From the NCBI RefSeq assembly GCF_000621845.1, contig NZ_JHXF01000025.1, forward strand, positions 1-45,550: DNA of 45,550 nt, in the 5' to 3' direction. The notes beneath the pieces were generated by a model. The model saw only the letters and a list, made by a program, of their open reading frames with translations, did not search any database and was not told the origin of the DNA. Positions 31,905-41,569 of this stretch are shown here, one piece after another. The DNA is from Ruminococcus flavefaciens MA2007. Lineage in GTDB: Bacteria > Bacillota > Clostridia > Oscillospirales > Ruminococcaceae. The number at the start of each line of letters is the position of its first letter. The stretch's first letter is position 1. The translations under genes and the position numbers were made by a program.

Positions 31905-31905
31905 G

Positions 31906-34900
31906 TTAAAAGAAAGACATCTGTGTGGATTCGGGTAAATCACCAAACGCACCTATGCTTTTCAACATATCAATTGTAGTTTTTGACGCTCCGCTCTCGG
32001 ACTGGAATTCCTCTATTGACATGAATCCGCCCTTTTGCACAGTCTCGTAAATGCCCTTGGCAGCGTTGTCTCCGACGCCGCTCATAGCTGAGAAAGGTAT
32101 CCTCAGCTTACCGTCCTCTACAAGATAGTCGGTAGCGTGGGACTTGAACAGGTCGATAGGCAGGAACTCATAGCCGCGCGACATCATCTCGTTTGTAATG
32201 AGCAGGATATCGTAGAGTGCGCTGTCCTTGTTGGTCTTGTCGTTGCCCAGAGCCTTTATCTCCTCTATCTTGGCACGGACTGCGCCAATGCCTTTGACAG
32301 CAAGCTCTGCGTCGAAGTCCTCGCCTCTTACGGAGAAGTAGGTAGCATAATACTCCAGCGGCATATGGAGCTTGAACCAGCCCAGCTTGATAGCCGCGAT
32401 AACGTAAGCCGCCGCGTGAGCCTTAGGGAACATATACTTTATCTTCAGACAGCTCTCGATGTACCATTCGGGTACGTTATGGTCGCGGAGCATTTGGATG
32501 ATCTCAGGTGTGAACTGCTTTGGCGCTTTTCCCTTACGAGTCCACTCCATTATCTGGAAAGCCATTTTCGGCTCGACGCCCTTATATAATAAGTAGGTCA
32601 TAATGGAGTCACGGGTTCCGATAACGTCGGAAATGGTGCATACGCCGTTGTCGATAAGGTCCTTGGCATTTCCAAGCCAAACGTCGGTACCGTGAGAAAG
32701 TCCCGATATCTGCAAAAAGTCGCTGAACTTAGTTGGTTTTGCGTCCAGAAGCATCTGTATGGTGAAGCCCGTGCCCATTTCGGGGATACCGAGACTTCCC
32801 GTCTTACAGTAGATGTCCTCTGGTGTAACTCCCAGCACGTCGCAGTTTGTACACATACGGATAACGTCGGGATCTGACGTGGGAACGTCCTTTATCTTGA
32901 TACCCGTCAGGTCTTCAAGGTGCTTGTACAGGGTAGGAACAACGTGTCCCAGCTCGTCAAGCTTCAGTATGGTATCATGGAGGGAGTTGAACGTGAAGTG
33001 AGTTGTGATTATCTCGGAATCCGCAGTATCAGCAGGGTGCTGAACGGGAGTGAAGTCGTAAACGTCGTAGTCCGACGGTACAACGACCATTCCGCCGGGG
33101 TGCTGACCTGTGGTCCTCTTGATACCTGTACAGCCGATAGCAAGTCGGCTCATTTCCGCGTTGTTCAGCGTGATACCGTTATCCTCACAGTACTTCTTAA
33201 CGTAGCCGTAGGCGGTCTTTTCCGCAACAACGGAGATAGTTCCCGCCTTGAAAACGTTGGATTTTCCGAAGAGCTTCTCTGTATAGCGATGAGCCCAGAA
33301 CTGGTACTCATCGGAGAAGTTAAGGTCGATATCAGGCGCTTTATCGCCGTCGAAGCCAAGGAAGGTCTCGAAGGGGATATCGTGTCCGTCACGGTTCATG
33401 TCCTTGCCGCAGTCGGGACACTTTTTCGGCGGCAGGTCGAAGCCCGAGCCGTATACACCGTCCAGCAGGAACTCGCTGTGCTTGCAGTTGGGGCATACAT
33501 AATGGGGCGGCAGAGGATTTACCTCCGAGATACCTGCCATTGAAGCCACGAATGAAGAACCAACGGAACCTCTCGAACCAACGAGATAGCCGTTCTCAAC
33601 GGAGTTCCACACCAGCTTCTGGGCGATGATATAGAGCACGGAGAAGCCGTGCTTGATGATAGACGAAAGCTCACGGTCAAGGCGCTTGTCGACCAGCTCG
33701 GGGAGCGGATCACCGTATATCTCATGGGCTTTGTCGTGGGTTATCTTAACCAACTCCTCCTCTGCTCCCTCGATAGTGGGAGTAAAGGTTCCCTTTGGTA
33801 TGGGGCGGACTACCTCTATCTGGTCGGCAATGGCATTGGTATTGGTGATAACTACTTCCTTTGCCTTGTCCTCGCCTAAATACGCAAACTCCGCCATCAT
33901 CTCCTCGGTAGTTCTGAGGTAGAGAGGAGCCTGCTCCTCGGCGTCCTTGAAGCCCATGCTTGCAAGGATTATCTTACGGTAGATAGCGTCCTTGGGATCA
34001 ATGAAGTGAACGTCGCAGGTAGCGCAGGTAGGAAGTCCCAGTCTGTCGCCCATTTCAACGATATAGCGGTTGAAATCGCGGAGCTCCTCGTCGTCCTTCG
34101 CCACGCCGTCGCGCACCATGAACTTATTGTTGCCTATGGGCTGAATCTCAAGATAGTCGTAGAACTTAGCAAGATCGTCGATGTAGTCCTGCTCGCGGAT
34201 ATCCAGCATAGCCTGGAATATCTCGCCGGCCTCGCAGGCGCTTCCGTAGATAAGTCCCTCGCGGTGCTCGATAAGTCTCGACTTAGGTATAAGGGGCTTT
34301 TTATAGAAGAATTCAAGGTTGCTAAGGGATACAAGTCTGTAGAGATTCTTCAGACCTGCCTGATTGCGGACAAGTATGATAAAATGGTAGCTTTTCAGCT
34401 TCTTTGTCTCTATCTCGTCCACAAGGATATTGAGCTGCTGTATGGACTTGAAGCTTCTTTCACTTTTCAGTCTACCGATAAGCTCAATGTATATCTTTGC
34501 CAGCATGAGAGCGTCGTCTGAGGCTCTGTGGTGGTCGAATTTTCCAAGTTTAAGCTGTTTTGCCACAAGGTTCAGCTTGTGACGTCCCATTTCGGGGAGC
34601 ATGGACTGACACATGATAAGCGTGTCTACCCATGTGTATTCAAAATCAATGCTCTGCCTTTTGCAGACCTGATTTATCATGTTTGTATCGTAACGGGCGT
34701 TGTGAGCCACAAGAACAGGCTTGTCTCCGCAGAACTCCATGAACATACGGAGCGCCTCTGCTTCGTCGGGAGCATTTGCAACATCGGCGTCGCTTATGCC
34801 TGTGAGCTCCGTTATCCTCTCGGGAATATGAAATCCAGGGTTGACCTTGGTATTGAAGCTGTCAACTACCTGTAGATTTTTCAGCTTGACAGCGCCTATC

Positions 34901-36231
34901 TCGGTGAGCCTGTCGTTGCGGAAGCTGAGTCCCGTAGTCTCAACGTCGAATATGATTATCTCGTCATCAAAGGAGCGGTCATCACTGCCGTAAACTGCCA
35001 TATCACGCTCTATATCGTTTACAACGTATGCCTCCATGCCGTAGATGACCTTGAAGTTCTTGGGCATATTGTACATACAGTCGGGGAAAGCCTGAACGTT
35101 GCCGTGGTCGGTTATCGCCATAGCCTGATGTCCCCAGCTTGCCGCCCTGTTGATAAGTGTAACAGGATCGGTAACAGCGTCCATAGCGGACATATTGCTG
35201 TGGCAGTGGAGCTCAACGCGCTTTTCGGGATAGTTGTCCATTTTGGGTATGCGCTTTACCTTGATAAGAGAATTTGCAGATATAACGATGTCTCGTGCAT
35301 AGGAATCGTAGTCCAGCTTGCCCGATACAAGAAGAGTAGCTCCGCTCTTTATGGAGCCCAGCTTCATCTCCTCGACTTCCTCGTTCTTGGCAAATATCTT
35401 TATTTTAAGTGAGCCGCTGTAGTCGGTGATATCATAGGTGACAACGGTCTTTTCGTTGCGGACTTCTTTGAGCTCCGAAGCAAAAACGTCGCCCACAACG
35501 ACAACCTTTTCGCCGAGGTGCTGTACAGCCTCGCATATCGGTATGGGCTTTTCGCGTATAGCCCTGCCCTTCACTATCTCGGCAGATTCCGCGTCGAAGT
35601 CCTTATCGAGAGCCGTAACGTCAAGTGTGGCTGTAGGGATAACGGACTTCATTTCCTCGTTCTTTATCTCGTCGGGAGTCTTATCGGGGATAAGCTGACT
35701 GCTGTAGTCGGGCATATCAGCTTCAAGGCGCTCTATCATCTTGTCGTACTGCTCCACGCTTACGGAGGTATCGCCGTCGAGGACTACCTTGACTCTTACG
35801 CCGAACTGATTGTATATCATTCGGGAAAAGCCTGTGCAGAAGTTGAACTTGTCCAGTATATCACGTCCACCGTGAACTATCCTTATGCGGAGCTCGCCGT
35901 TGCCGAGAGAAACGTCAGCGTCGTCGAGAAAGCCGTTCACCACAGGGATATCACGCTTTAACAGCTTTATGAGCTCGCCGTAGCAGTCCATGCCGAATTT
36001 CTCGGAGGGATAACGGCAGGCAAGACGCACCTGCTCCACCTTTATGGCAGCTTCCACTGCTTTTTCAAATGCGAATACATCATCACTGGGGACTACCTCG
36101 TCGAAATGTGCATGAAAACGGATAGATTCAAGATTTTCACTGTATGTGAGCTTGAAAATCTCTCCGTTCATTACGCTTTCGGGGAGCTCCGATATGTATT
36201 CCTTGAGAAATTCGGATATTTTTATCTGCAT
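31906..36231 (-). CDS. polC: DNA polymerase III alpha subunit, PolC type
   Basis: 1441 residues from the ATG at 36231 (GGAG 7 nt upstream); a start six codons earlier is less likely. Order: N-terminal domain, OB fold (about 240-330), PHP domain (HCHSNMSAMDA near 342), a DEDDh 3'-5' exonuclease inserted in PHP (IIFDVETTG near 430, HNARYDTNM, HHRASDDA), the rest of PHP, a zinc site with CPNC and CPDC pairs (near 915-945), then the polymerase core with DIDLNFSDE near 968. This is the main replicative polymerase of low-GC Gram-positives. It follows ispG by 27 nt in the pyrH-to-polC cluster. Confidence 0.97.
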   Translation of the reverse strand: MQIKISEFLKEYISELPESVMNGEIFKLTYSENLESIRFHAHFDEVVPSDDVFAFEKAVEAAIKVEQVRLACRYPSEKFGMDCYGELIKLLKRDIPVVNGFLDDADVSLGNGELRIRIVHGGRDILDKFNFCTGFSRMIYNQFGVRVKVVLDGDTSVSVEQYDKMIERLEADMPDYSSQLIPDKTPDEIKNEEMKSVIPTATLDVTALDKDFDAESAEIVKGRAIREKPIPICEAVQHLGEKVVVVGDVFASELKEVRNEKTVVTYDITDYSGSLKIKIFAKNEEVEEMKLGSIKSGATLLVSGKLDYDSYARDIVISANSLIKVKRIPKMDNYPEKRVELHCHSNMSAMDAVTDPVTLINRAASWGHQAMAITDHGNVQAFPDCMYNMPKNFKVIYGMEAYVVNDIERDMAVYGSDDRSFDDEIIIFDVETTGLSFRNDRLTEIGAVKLKNLQVVDSFNTKVNPGFHIPERITELTGISDADVANAPDEAEALRMFMEFCGDKPVLVAHNARYDTNMINQVCKRQSIDFEYTWVDTLIMCQSMLPEMGRHKLNLVAKQLKLGKFDHHRASDDALMLAKIYIELIGRLKSERSFKSIQQLNILVDEIETKKLKSYHFIILVRNQAGLKNLYRLVSLSNLEFFYKKPLIPKSRLIEHREGLIYGSACEAGEIFQAMLDIREQDYIDDLAKFYDYLEIQPIGNNKFMVRDGVAKDDEELRDFNRYIVEMGDRLGLPTCATCDVHFIDPKDAIYRKIILASMGFKDAEEQAPLYLRTTEEMMAEFAYLGEDKAKEVVITNTNAIADQIEVVRPIPKGTFTPTIEGAEEELVKITHDKAHEIYGDPLPELVDKRLDRELSSIIKHGFSVLYIIAQKLVWNSVENGYLVGSRGSVGSSFVASMAGISEVNPLPPHYVCPNCKHSEFLLDGVYGSGFDLPPKKCPDCGKDMNRDGHDIPFETFLGFDGDKAPDIDLNFSDEYQFWAHRYTEKLFGKSNVFKAGTISVVAEKTAYGYVKKYCEDNGITLNNAEMSRLAIGCTGIKRTTGQHPGGMVVVPSDYDVYDFTPVQHPADTADSEIITTHFTFNSLHDTILKLDELGHVVPTLYKHLEDLTGIKIKDVPTSDPDVIRMCTNCDVLGVTPEDIYCKTGSLGIPEMGTGFTIQMLLDAKPTKFSDFLQISGLSHGTDVWLGNAKDLIDNGVCTISDVIGTRDSIMTYLLYKGVEPKMAFQIMEWTRKGKAPKQFTPEIIQMLRDHNVPEWYIESCLKIKYMFPKAHAAAYVIAAIKLGWFKLHMPLEYYATYFSVRGEDFDAELAVKGIGAVRAKIEEIKALGNDKTNKDSALYDILLITNEMMSRGYEFLPIDLFKSHATDYLVEDGKLRIPFSAMSGVGDNAAKGIYETVQKGGFMSIEEFQSESGASKTTIDMLKSIGAFGDLPESTQMSFF

Positions 36232-36258
36232 TATAAAACTCCAGTCCAAATGAATTGA

Positions 36259-37296
36259 TCAAAGCTTGTCTATCTCCGCAAGAAGCTCGGAAACTATGTC
36301 CTCTTCCTTTATCTTACGCTGTGTCCCGTCCTTTTTGAATATGATAGCACAGCCGTCGCCGCCTGCGATACCTACATCGGCTTCGCGGGCTTCTCCGGGA
36401 CCGTTTACTACACAGCCCATAACTGCAACTGTTATATCCTTGTCCATGTCCTTGACAGCTTCTTCAACCATTTTTGCAGTATTTATAAGATCGATACGTG
36501 TTCTGCCGCAGGTCGGACATGAAACTATCCTTACGCCGCCGCGCTTGCCGATACTTTTGAGGATATCCTTAGCGGCAGCTACCTCACGGACAGGATCGTC
36601 AGTAAGGGATACTCGGATCGTCTCGCCTATGCCGTCGCAGAGCAGAGAGCCGATACCAACAGCGGACTTGATAAGTCCCATGCGCTCTGTGCCTGCTTCT
36701 GTTACTCCGAGGTGGAGCGGATAATTACACTTCTGTGCAGCAAGTCTGTATGAAGCGATCATCTTGTTTACGTCAGATGACTTTATGGAAATAACTATAT
36801 CGTTGAAGTCGAAACGCTCCAGCATAGCTGCGTGTCCCATAGCGCTCTCAACAAGAGCCTCGGGAGTAGGAGAGCCGTACTTGGCAAGTATCTCCTTCTC
36901 AAGTGAGCCCGAGTTTACGCCGATACGGATAGGAAGATTCCTTGCACGGCAGGCGTCAACTACTGCCTTTACTCTGTCCATGCCGCCGATATTCCCGGGG
37001 TTTATGCGTATCTTGTCAACTCCAGCCGCCGCGGACTCGATAGCCAGCTTGTAGTCGAAGTGGATATCTGCAACGAGAGGCATCTTCACAGCCTCCTTGA
37101 TAGCAGGGATAAGCTTTACAGCCTCCATATTCGGGATAGCTGCGCGGATTATCTCGCAGCCTGCCTTTTCAAGCTCCACAGCCTGCTTAACGCTGCCCTC
37201 GATGTCGTCCGAGCGCATATTCAGCATGGACTGGATATATATATGCTTTCCGTCGAGGACGCAGTCCCCTACCTTTACAGGTCTGACATTTCTCAT
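36259..37296 (-). CDS. ispG: 4-hydroxy-3-methylbut-2-enyl diphosphate synthase
   Basis: 345 residues. TIM-barrel part with IQSMLNMRSDD and VADIHFDYKLAI, then the Fe-S part with Cys pairs in SCPTCGRT and in GCVVNGPGEAREADVG. Penultimate step of the MEP (DXP) isoprenoid route, using a 4Fe-4S cluster, which fits an anaerobe. GGAGAG before the start. Confidence 0.96.
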   Translation of the reverse strand: MRNVRPVKVGDCVLDGKHIYIQSMLNMRSDDIEGSVKQAVELEKAGCEIIRAAIPNMEAVKLIPAIKEAVKMPLVADIHFDYKLAIESAAAGVDKIRINPGNIGGMDRVKAVVDACRARNLPIRIGVNSGSLEKEILAKYGSPTPEALVESAMGHAAMLERFDFNDIVISIKSSDVNKMIASYRLAAQKCNYPLHLGVTEAGTERMGLIKSAVGIGSLLCDGIGETIRVSLTDDPVREVAAAKDILKSIGKRGGVRIVSCPTCGRTRIDLINTAKMVEEAVKDMDKDITVAVMGCVVNGPGEAREADVGIAGGDGCAIIFKKDGTQRKIKEEDIVSELLAEIDKL

Positions 37297-37358
37297 GATA
37301 TCTCTCCTTACTATGTAATCGGTGAATAACGCTTAGTTGTTATTCTTGTGGTATTTCA

Positions 37359-37383
37359 CGGGCGGCGGAACGCCGCCCCTACA
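37359..37383 (-). repeat. Type A palindrome, reversed
   Basis: gggcggc-ggaac-gccgccc followed by CTACA, in the 110-nt gap between rnz and ispG. Confidence 0.75.
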
Positions 37384-37406
37384 CTGCTTTCCAATAAAAT
37401 TTACTC

Positions 37407-38321
37407 TCAAAGCGTGAGCTTTGCTCCGTCCTCAGTTATAACGACTTCGGGGAAAAGCTCCTTCAATTCTTCCTCATAGACAGAGGGCTCCTTTTCAGCA
37501 GGACTGTAATGCGTCAGCCACAGCCGCTTCACGTTTGCTTTTGCTGAAATGTCGCAGGCGTCCTGCATGAGCATATGACACTTTTCGTTCATGGACTCCT
37601 TTTTCTCGGGAAGTCCGTACATACCCTCACATATGAAAAGGTCGGAGCTCTCGGCAAAGCCTGCCAGCTCCGCTATCGGAAGTGTATCCGTGGTATAGGT
37701 TATCTTGATAGGAGCTCTCTTTTCTCCCGTTACTTCCTCGGGAGCTATGCTCCTGCCGTCATCAAGGGTGACAGTCTCACCTGCGTGAAGCCTTTTCCAG
37801 TACTCCACAGGGATATTCAGCGCCTTAGCGTTTTCAGGCAGGAAAGGGGGCTTTTTTTCAAGAATAAGGCTGTATCCTATACAGCCGACTCTGTGAGATA
37901 AGGGCAGAGTCCTTATTTTCAGCATGGGTTCTATCATATCCGCCGAAAACTCAGAGGGCTTGTCCTCGGGAAGTCCGTGGAGCCTTACCTCATAGGGCAG
38001 AGCTCCGCAGACGCTCATAAGACTTCGCAGAACAGGCAGACAGCTCTCAGGAGCGGCTATGTCAAGGGGCTCGGTACGGGAGCTGTTCCCGATAGAAAGC
38101 AGCAGTCCCGGAAGTCCCGTTACATGGTCTGCATGGCAGTGAGTAATGAGCAGGAGCTCTATCCTGCTCATTTTAAGTCCGTGCTTTGCAATGGCTACCT
38201 GAGTACCCTCGCCGCAGTCGATGAGGACTGCCTTTCCGTTATATTCGGCATACAGACTGGTTAGGAATCTGTCCTTCAAGGGCAGCATTCCGCCTGTTCC
38301 CAATAAGCAGATATCAGGCAT
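37407..38321 (-). CDS. rnz: Ribonuclease Z (beta-lactamase fold)
   Basis: 304 residues. The metal motif THCHADHVTGLPG (near 60-72) is the RNase Z form of HxHxDH; LSHRVGCIGY, TYTTDT with the bridging Asp, EGMYG, and LTHYSP with the last His complete the site. It trims the 3' end of tRNA precursors that lack CCA. In most Clostridia this gene is not in the dxr-rseP-ispG cluster. Both tRNAs in this window encode CCA, so they would not need it. It ends 1 nt after the rseP stop in transcription order. Confidence 0.85.
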   Translation of the reverse strand: MPDICLLGTGGMLPLKDRFLTSLYAEYNGKAVLIDCGEGTQVAIAKHGLKMSRIELLLITHCHADHVTGLPGLLLSIGNSSRTEPLDIAAPESCLPVLRSLMSVCGALPYEVRLHGLPEDKPSEFSADMIEPMLKIRTLPLSHRVGCIGYSLILEKKPPFLPENAKALNIPVEYWKRLHAGETVTLDDGRSIAPEEVTGEKRAPIKITYTTDTLPIAELAGFAESSDLFICEGMYGLPEKKESMNEKCHMLMQDACDISAKANVKRLWLTHYSPAEKEPSVYEEELKELFPEVVITEDGAKLTL

Positions 38322-38322
38322 T

Positions 38323-39387
38323 TCAACCTCCTGTAATAAGTCTTGCTATATCGTTGTAGGTTGCGAATATCATTACTCCGAAGAGGAGCACCATGCCTGC
38401 AAGATGTACGTAGCCCTCGTGCTCGGGCTTTACAGGCTTGCGGCGTACAAGCTCTATAAGGCAGAACAGCAGACGTCCGCCGTCAAGTCCCGGTATGGGA
38501 AGAAGATTGAATATACCGACATTGATAGTTATAAGCGCTGTCATGTATATCAGCTTGTAGATAGCGTCAACAATGGACTCGTTGTTCTTGGTCTGCTCGC
38601 TGATAGCCGTTACAACGCCTACAGGTCCCGAAACGTCCTCCTTGTGGAGCTGACCTGTCAGCATCTGTTTAAGTGACAGTCCAACGATATGACTCATAGA
38701 CATGAAGATATCTCCCGAGCCCTTGATAACCGTGAGAGGAGTCTTATCCTTGTACACAACGCCGAAGTCGATAACTCCGCCGCCCTCAGCCTTATCCTCG
38801 AAGAATACATCGTTGAGAGTGACCTTCTTGCCGTCGCGCTTTACGACTACCTTGTGTCCCTCATTGCTTGTAATGGAATCGAAGATGTAGTTGAGGTCGA
38901 GGGTGCTGTATATCCTTGTGCCGTCAACGGAAATGAGCTTGTCGCCGTGACGGAGTCCCGATTCGTAGCTTTCGGCAAAATATGTCACTGTGCCGTCATC
39001 GTTGCGCTGACCGCTGAAGCCCTTGATAGTAGTTGTAGGCACCTGCTCCATCATGCATACAAGTATCATCAGCATGACGATACCCAGCACGAAGTTCATT
39101 GCCGCGCCTGCCACAAGAACTATCATACGTTTCCAGAGCTTTGCATTGCGGAAGCTTCGCGGATCGCTGTTGGTGGAATCCTCGCCCTCCATTGCGCAGT
39201 AGCCGCCTACAGGCAGAGCTCTCAGTGAATACTTGGTCTCGCCTTTCTGCTTCTGGAGAAGCTTAGGTCCCATACCGACTGAAAACTCCAGCACCTTTAT
39301 GCCGCTGAGCTTGGCGCATATAAAATGCCCGAATTCGTGAACTGTAACTATTAGTCCGAATATAAGTATCGCAATAATAATACCCAT
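38323..39387 (-). CDS. rseP: Site-2 zinc metalloprotease RseP
   Basis: 354 residues. HEFGH zinc motif at 17-21 in the first membrane helix, a PDZ domain in the middle (about 115-190), NLLPIPGLDGGRLLF with the third metal ligand, and four membrane helices in all. It cuts membrane-bound anti-sigma factors within the membrane. The window also encodes an ECF sigma/membrane-protein pair (355-2483), which could be a substrate; that is a guess. Classic place between dxr and ispG. Confidence 0.93.
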   Translation of the reverse strand: MGIIIAILIFGLIVTVHEFGHFICAKLSGIKVLEFSVGMGPKLLQKQKGETKYSLRALPVGGYCAMEGEDSTNSDPRSFRNAKLWKRMIVLVAGAAMNFVLGIVMLMILVCMMEQVPTTTIKGFSGQRNDDGTVTYFAESYESGLRHGDKLISVDGTRIYSTLDLNYIFDSITSNEGHKVVVKRDGKKVTLNDVFFEDKAEGGGVIDFGVVYKDKTPLTVIKGSGDIFMSMSHIVGLSLKQMLTGQLHKEDVSGPVGVVTAISEQTKNNESIVDAIYKLIYMTALITINVGIFNLLPIPGLDGGRLLFCLIELVRRKPVKPEHEGYVHLAGMVLLFGVMIFATYNDIARLITGG

Positions 39388-39413
39388 GTTGCCTGTTCCT
39401 TTCTTAATACAGC

Positions 39414-40565
39414 TTATTCAGCCGCGATGCGCTCCCTGACGTATGCTCTTGCCGCAGTATCGGCTTTCATAACGTCATCATAGCTCTTTATCTCAGAGAG
39501 CCCGAACTTATCGAGAACCGACGATACCATTTCGCCTATCTCTATGAAGCGTATCTCGTCATGGAGAAATGCCTTTACTGCTTCTTCATTGGCTGAGTTT
39601 ACCAGACATGGATAAGCTCCGCCGCGCTTTATAGCTTCGATAGCCGCTGACAGACACTTGAAGGTGTCGTAGTCGGGCTTCTCGAATGTGAGCTTTCCGT
39701 AATCCGTCAGTGAAAGACGTCCCGTAGGACAGCTCATTCTGTCGGGATAAAGAAGAGCGTACTGTATCGGTATCTTCATATCGGGAACGCCCATTTGTGC
39801 TATCACCGAGTAGTCGTTGTACTCAACTGCCGAGTGAACGACGCTCTGGCGGTGCACAACTATCTCTATCTGGTCGGGAGTGAGGTCAAAGAGCCATTTA
39901 GCCTCGATGAATTCAAGTCCCTTGTTCATAAGTGTAGCAGAGTCAATGGTTATTTTATTACCCATTTCCCAGTTCGGGTGGTGGAGAGCCTGAGCCTTTG
40001 TTACGCTTTTCAGCTCCTCGTAGCTTCTGCCGAAGAACGGTCCGCCCGAAGCAGTAAGGATTATCTTGCTGAGCTGTGAGCGCTTGTTGCCCTGTAAGCA
40101 CTGGAATATAGCCGAATGCTCGCTGTCAACGGGGTATATCCTTACGCCCTTGTCAGCAGCCGCTTTCATTACAAGCTCGCCGCCTGCAACGAGTGTTTCC
40201 TTGTTTGCAAGTGCAAGGTCCTTTCCTGCGTCTATAGCTGTAAGTGTGGGAAGAAGTCCTACCATGCCTACAACTGAATTGAGGACGATATCAGCTTCAT
40301 CAAGAGAGGCAAGCTTGCAAAGTCCCTCCATGCCGATGTAGAGCTTCACGTCAAGGTCGGAGATACGGCTTTTCAGCTCGCCGTACTTCTCCTCGTTATA
40401 GATACAAGCATATGCAGGACGGAATTTCCTTATCTGCTGCTCTAACGCCTCAACGCTGCTGTGAGCTGCAAGGGCAGCGACTTTGAGTCCGTGCTTCTCG
40501 CAGACCTCAAGGGACTGCGTACCGATAGAGCCTGTCGAACCGAGTATCGACACCGTTTTATTCAT
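39414..40565 (-). CDS. dxr: 1-deoxy-D-xylulose 5-phosphate reductoisomerase
   Basis: 383 residues. NADPH loop GSTGSIGTQSLEV at the start, ALANKETLVAGGE, PVDSEHSAIFQCL with the metal-binding Asp and Glu, and MNKGLEFIEAKWLFD. Commits DXP to the MEP pathway. Lies 26 nt before rseP. Confidence 0.96.
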   Translation of the reverse strand: MNKTVSILGSTGSIGTQSLEVCEKHGLKVAALAAHSSVEALEQQIRKFRPAYACIYNEEKYGELKSRISDLDVKLYIGMEGLCKLASLDEADIVLNSVVGMVGLLPTLTAIDAGKDLALANKETLVAGGELVMKAAADKGVRIYPVDSEHSAIFQCLQGNKRSQLSKIILTASGGPFFGRSYEELKSVTKAQALHHPNWEMGNKITIDSATLMNKGLEFIEAKWLFDLTPDQIEIVVHRQSVVHSAVEYNDYSVIAQMGVPDMKIPIQYALLYPDRMSCPTGRLSLTDYGKLTFEKPDYDTFKCLSAAIEAIKRGGAYPCLVNSANEEAVKAFLHDEIRFIEIGEMVSSVLDKFGLSEIKSYDDVMKADTAARAYVRERIAAE

Positions 40566-40669
40566 TATATTTTCCCCTTTTCACGGAAATAACTTCCGAA
40601 TGGTTATTTTGTCAAAGTCCTTTATAAAATGCGAAAGGGACTATCCGTGAATAGTCCGTTTCAGAAATA

Positions 40670-41569
40670 TCACTGTACGCCGAATATGGCGATAAATGCA
40701 TAAAATGTAGGCAGCACGAAAAGAACGCTGTCAAAGCGGTCCATAAGTCCGCCGTGTCCCGGCATTATCTTTCCGTAGTCCTTGAAGCCTATCTGGCGCT
40801 TTACCATAGAAGCAGAAAGGTCGCCGACTGTGCCGATAACAGCACATACTATGCCTGTTACGCAGGCGATAACCGCACTCTTTACCGAAAAGCCATAGTA
40901 AACGGAGAATGCCACTGCATAAACAACAGCTGTAGTCACGATACCGCCCACAAGTCCTTCAATAGTCTTTTTGGGGCTTATCTCGGGACAGAGCTTATGC
41001 TTGCCTATGGCAACGCCTGTGAAGTATGCTCCAGTATCTGCTATCCATGCGCCGCAGAGTCCCATAATGAGCAGGAAAAGACCATCTTGGCTTCCAAAGC
41101 TGTCAAATTTGAGCATTGAAGTCATAGCCTGCGGTACAAGTATCATTACAGCAAGCACGAAGAATACCTGCTCATAGCGTATCTCCTTGTGCTTTCTGAG
41201 CCATGTTACGAATATAACGAACGCTGCCGCTAAAACAAAGCAGAACAGTATCAGACTATAGAATGTTTCAATTGAAGCGGACAATCCGCTTTCTGAAGTA
41301 TATATTACTTCACTACGCAGATTCATAGAGTTCACTTTATACTCCGCCTCGCCGAAAACATAATACAGCATGGGTACGGCTATACCGCATAACTCGGCTG
41401 CAATAAGTATCGGGAAACACTTGTGGAGCTTTACCGCACGGATAAGCTCAAAGAGCATTACTGCTATGATAGCTGCAACTGCTATGGGCAGAACAATGGT
41501 GTCATGGAAATACAGCACTGCTCCCAGCAGTACAACGCCCACTGCTCCCGAAATGATTCGTGTAAGCAT
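40670..41569 (-). CDS. cdsA: Phosphatidate cytidylyltransferase
   Basis: 299 residues with about eight membrane helices. The signature MPGHGGLMDRFDSV lies near the C-terminus. It makes CDP-diacylglycerol for phospholipids. Its start overlaps the end of uppS. A 104-nt gap with a small hairpin (ggactat/atagtcc, about 40640) separates it from dxr. Confidence 0.93.
   Translation of the reverse strand: MLTRIISGAVGVVLLGAVLYFHDTIVLPIAVAAIIAVMLFELIRAVKLHKCFPILIAAELCGIAVPMLYYVFGEAEYKVNSMNLRSEVIYTSESGLSASIETFYSLILFCFVLAAAFVIFVTWLRKHKEIRYEQVFFVLAVMILVPQAMTSMLKFDSFGSQDGLFLLIMGLCGAWIADTGAYFTGVAIGKHKLCPEISPKKTIEGLVGGIVTTAVVYAVAFSVYYGFSVKSAVIACVTGIVCAVIGTVGDLSASMVKRQIGFKDYGKIMPGHGGLMDRFDSVLFVLPTFYAFIAIFGVQ

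Noticed and set aside
31833..31905. T-box or other leader riboswitch before the his operon
   Set aside because: Only about 70 nt between polC and hisZ; no T-box sequence or specifier structure.
40600..40669. Hairpin between cdsA and dxr as a terminator
   Set aside because: A 7-bp stem (ggactat/atagtcc) without a T run; too weak to call within a conserved operon.
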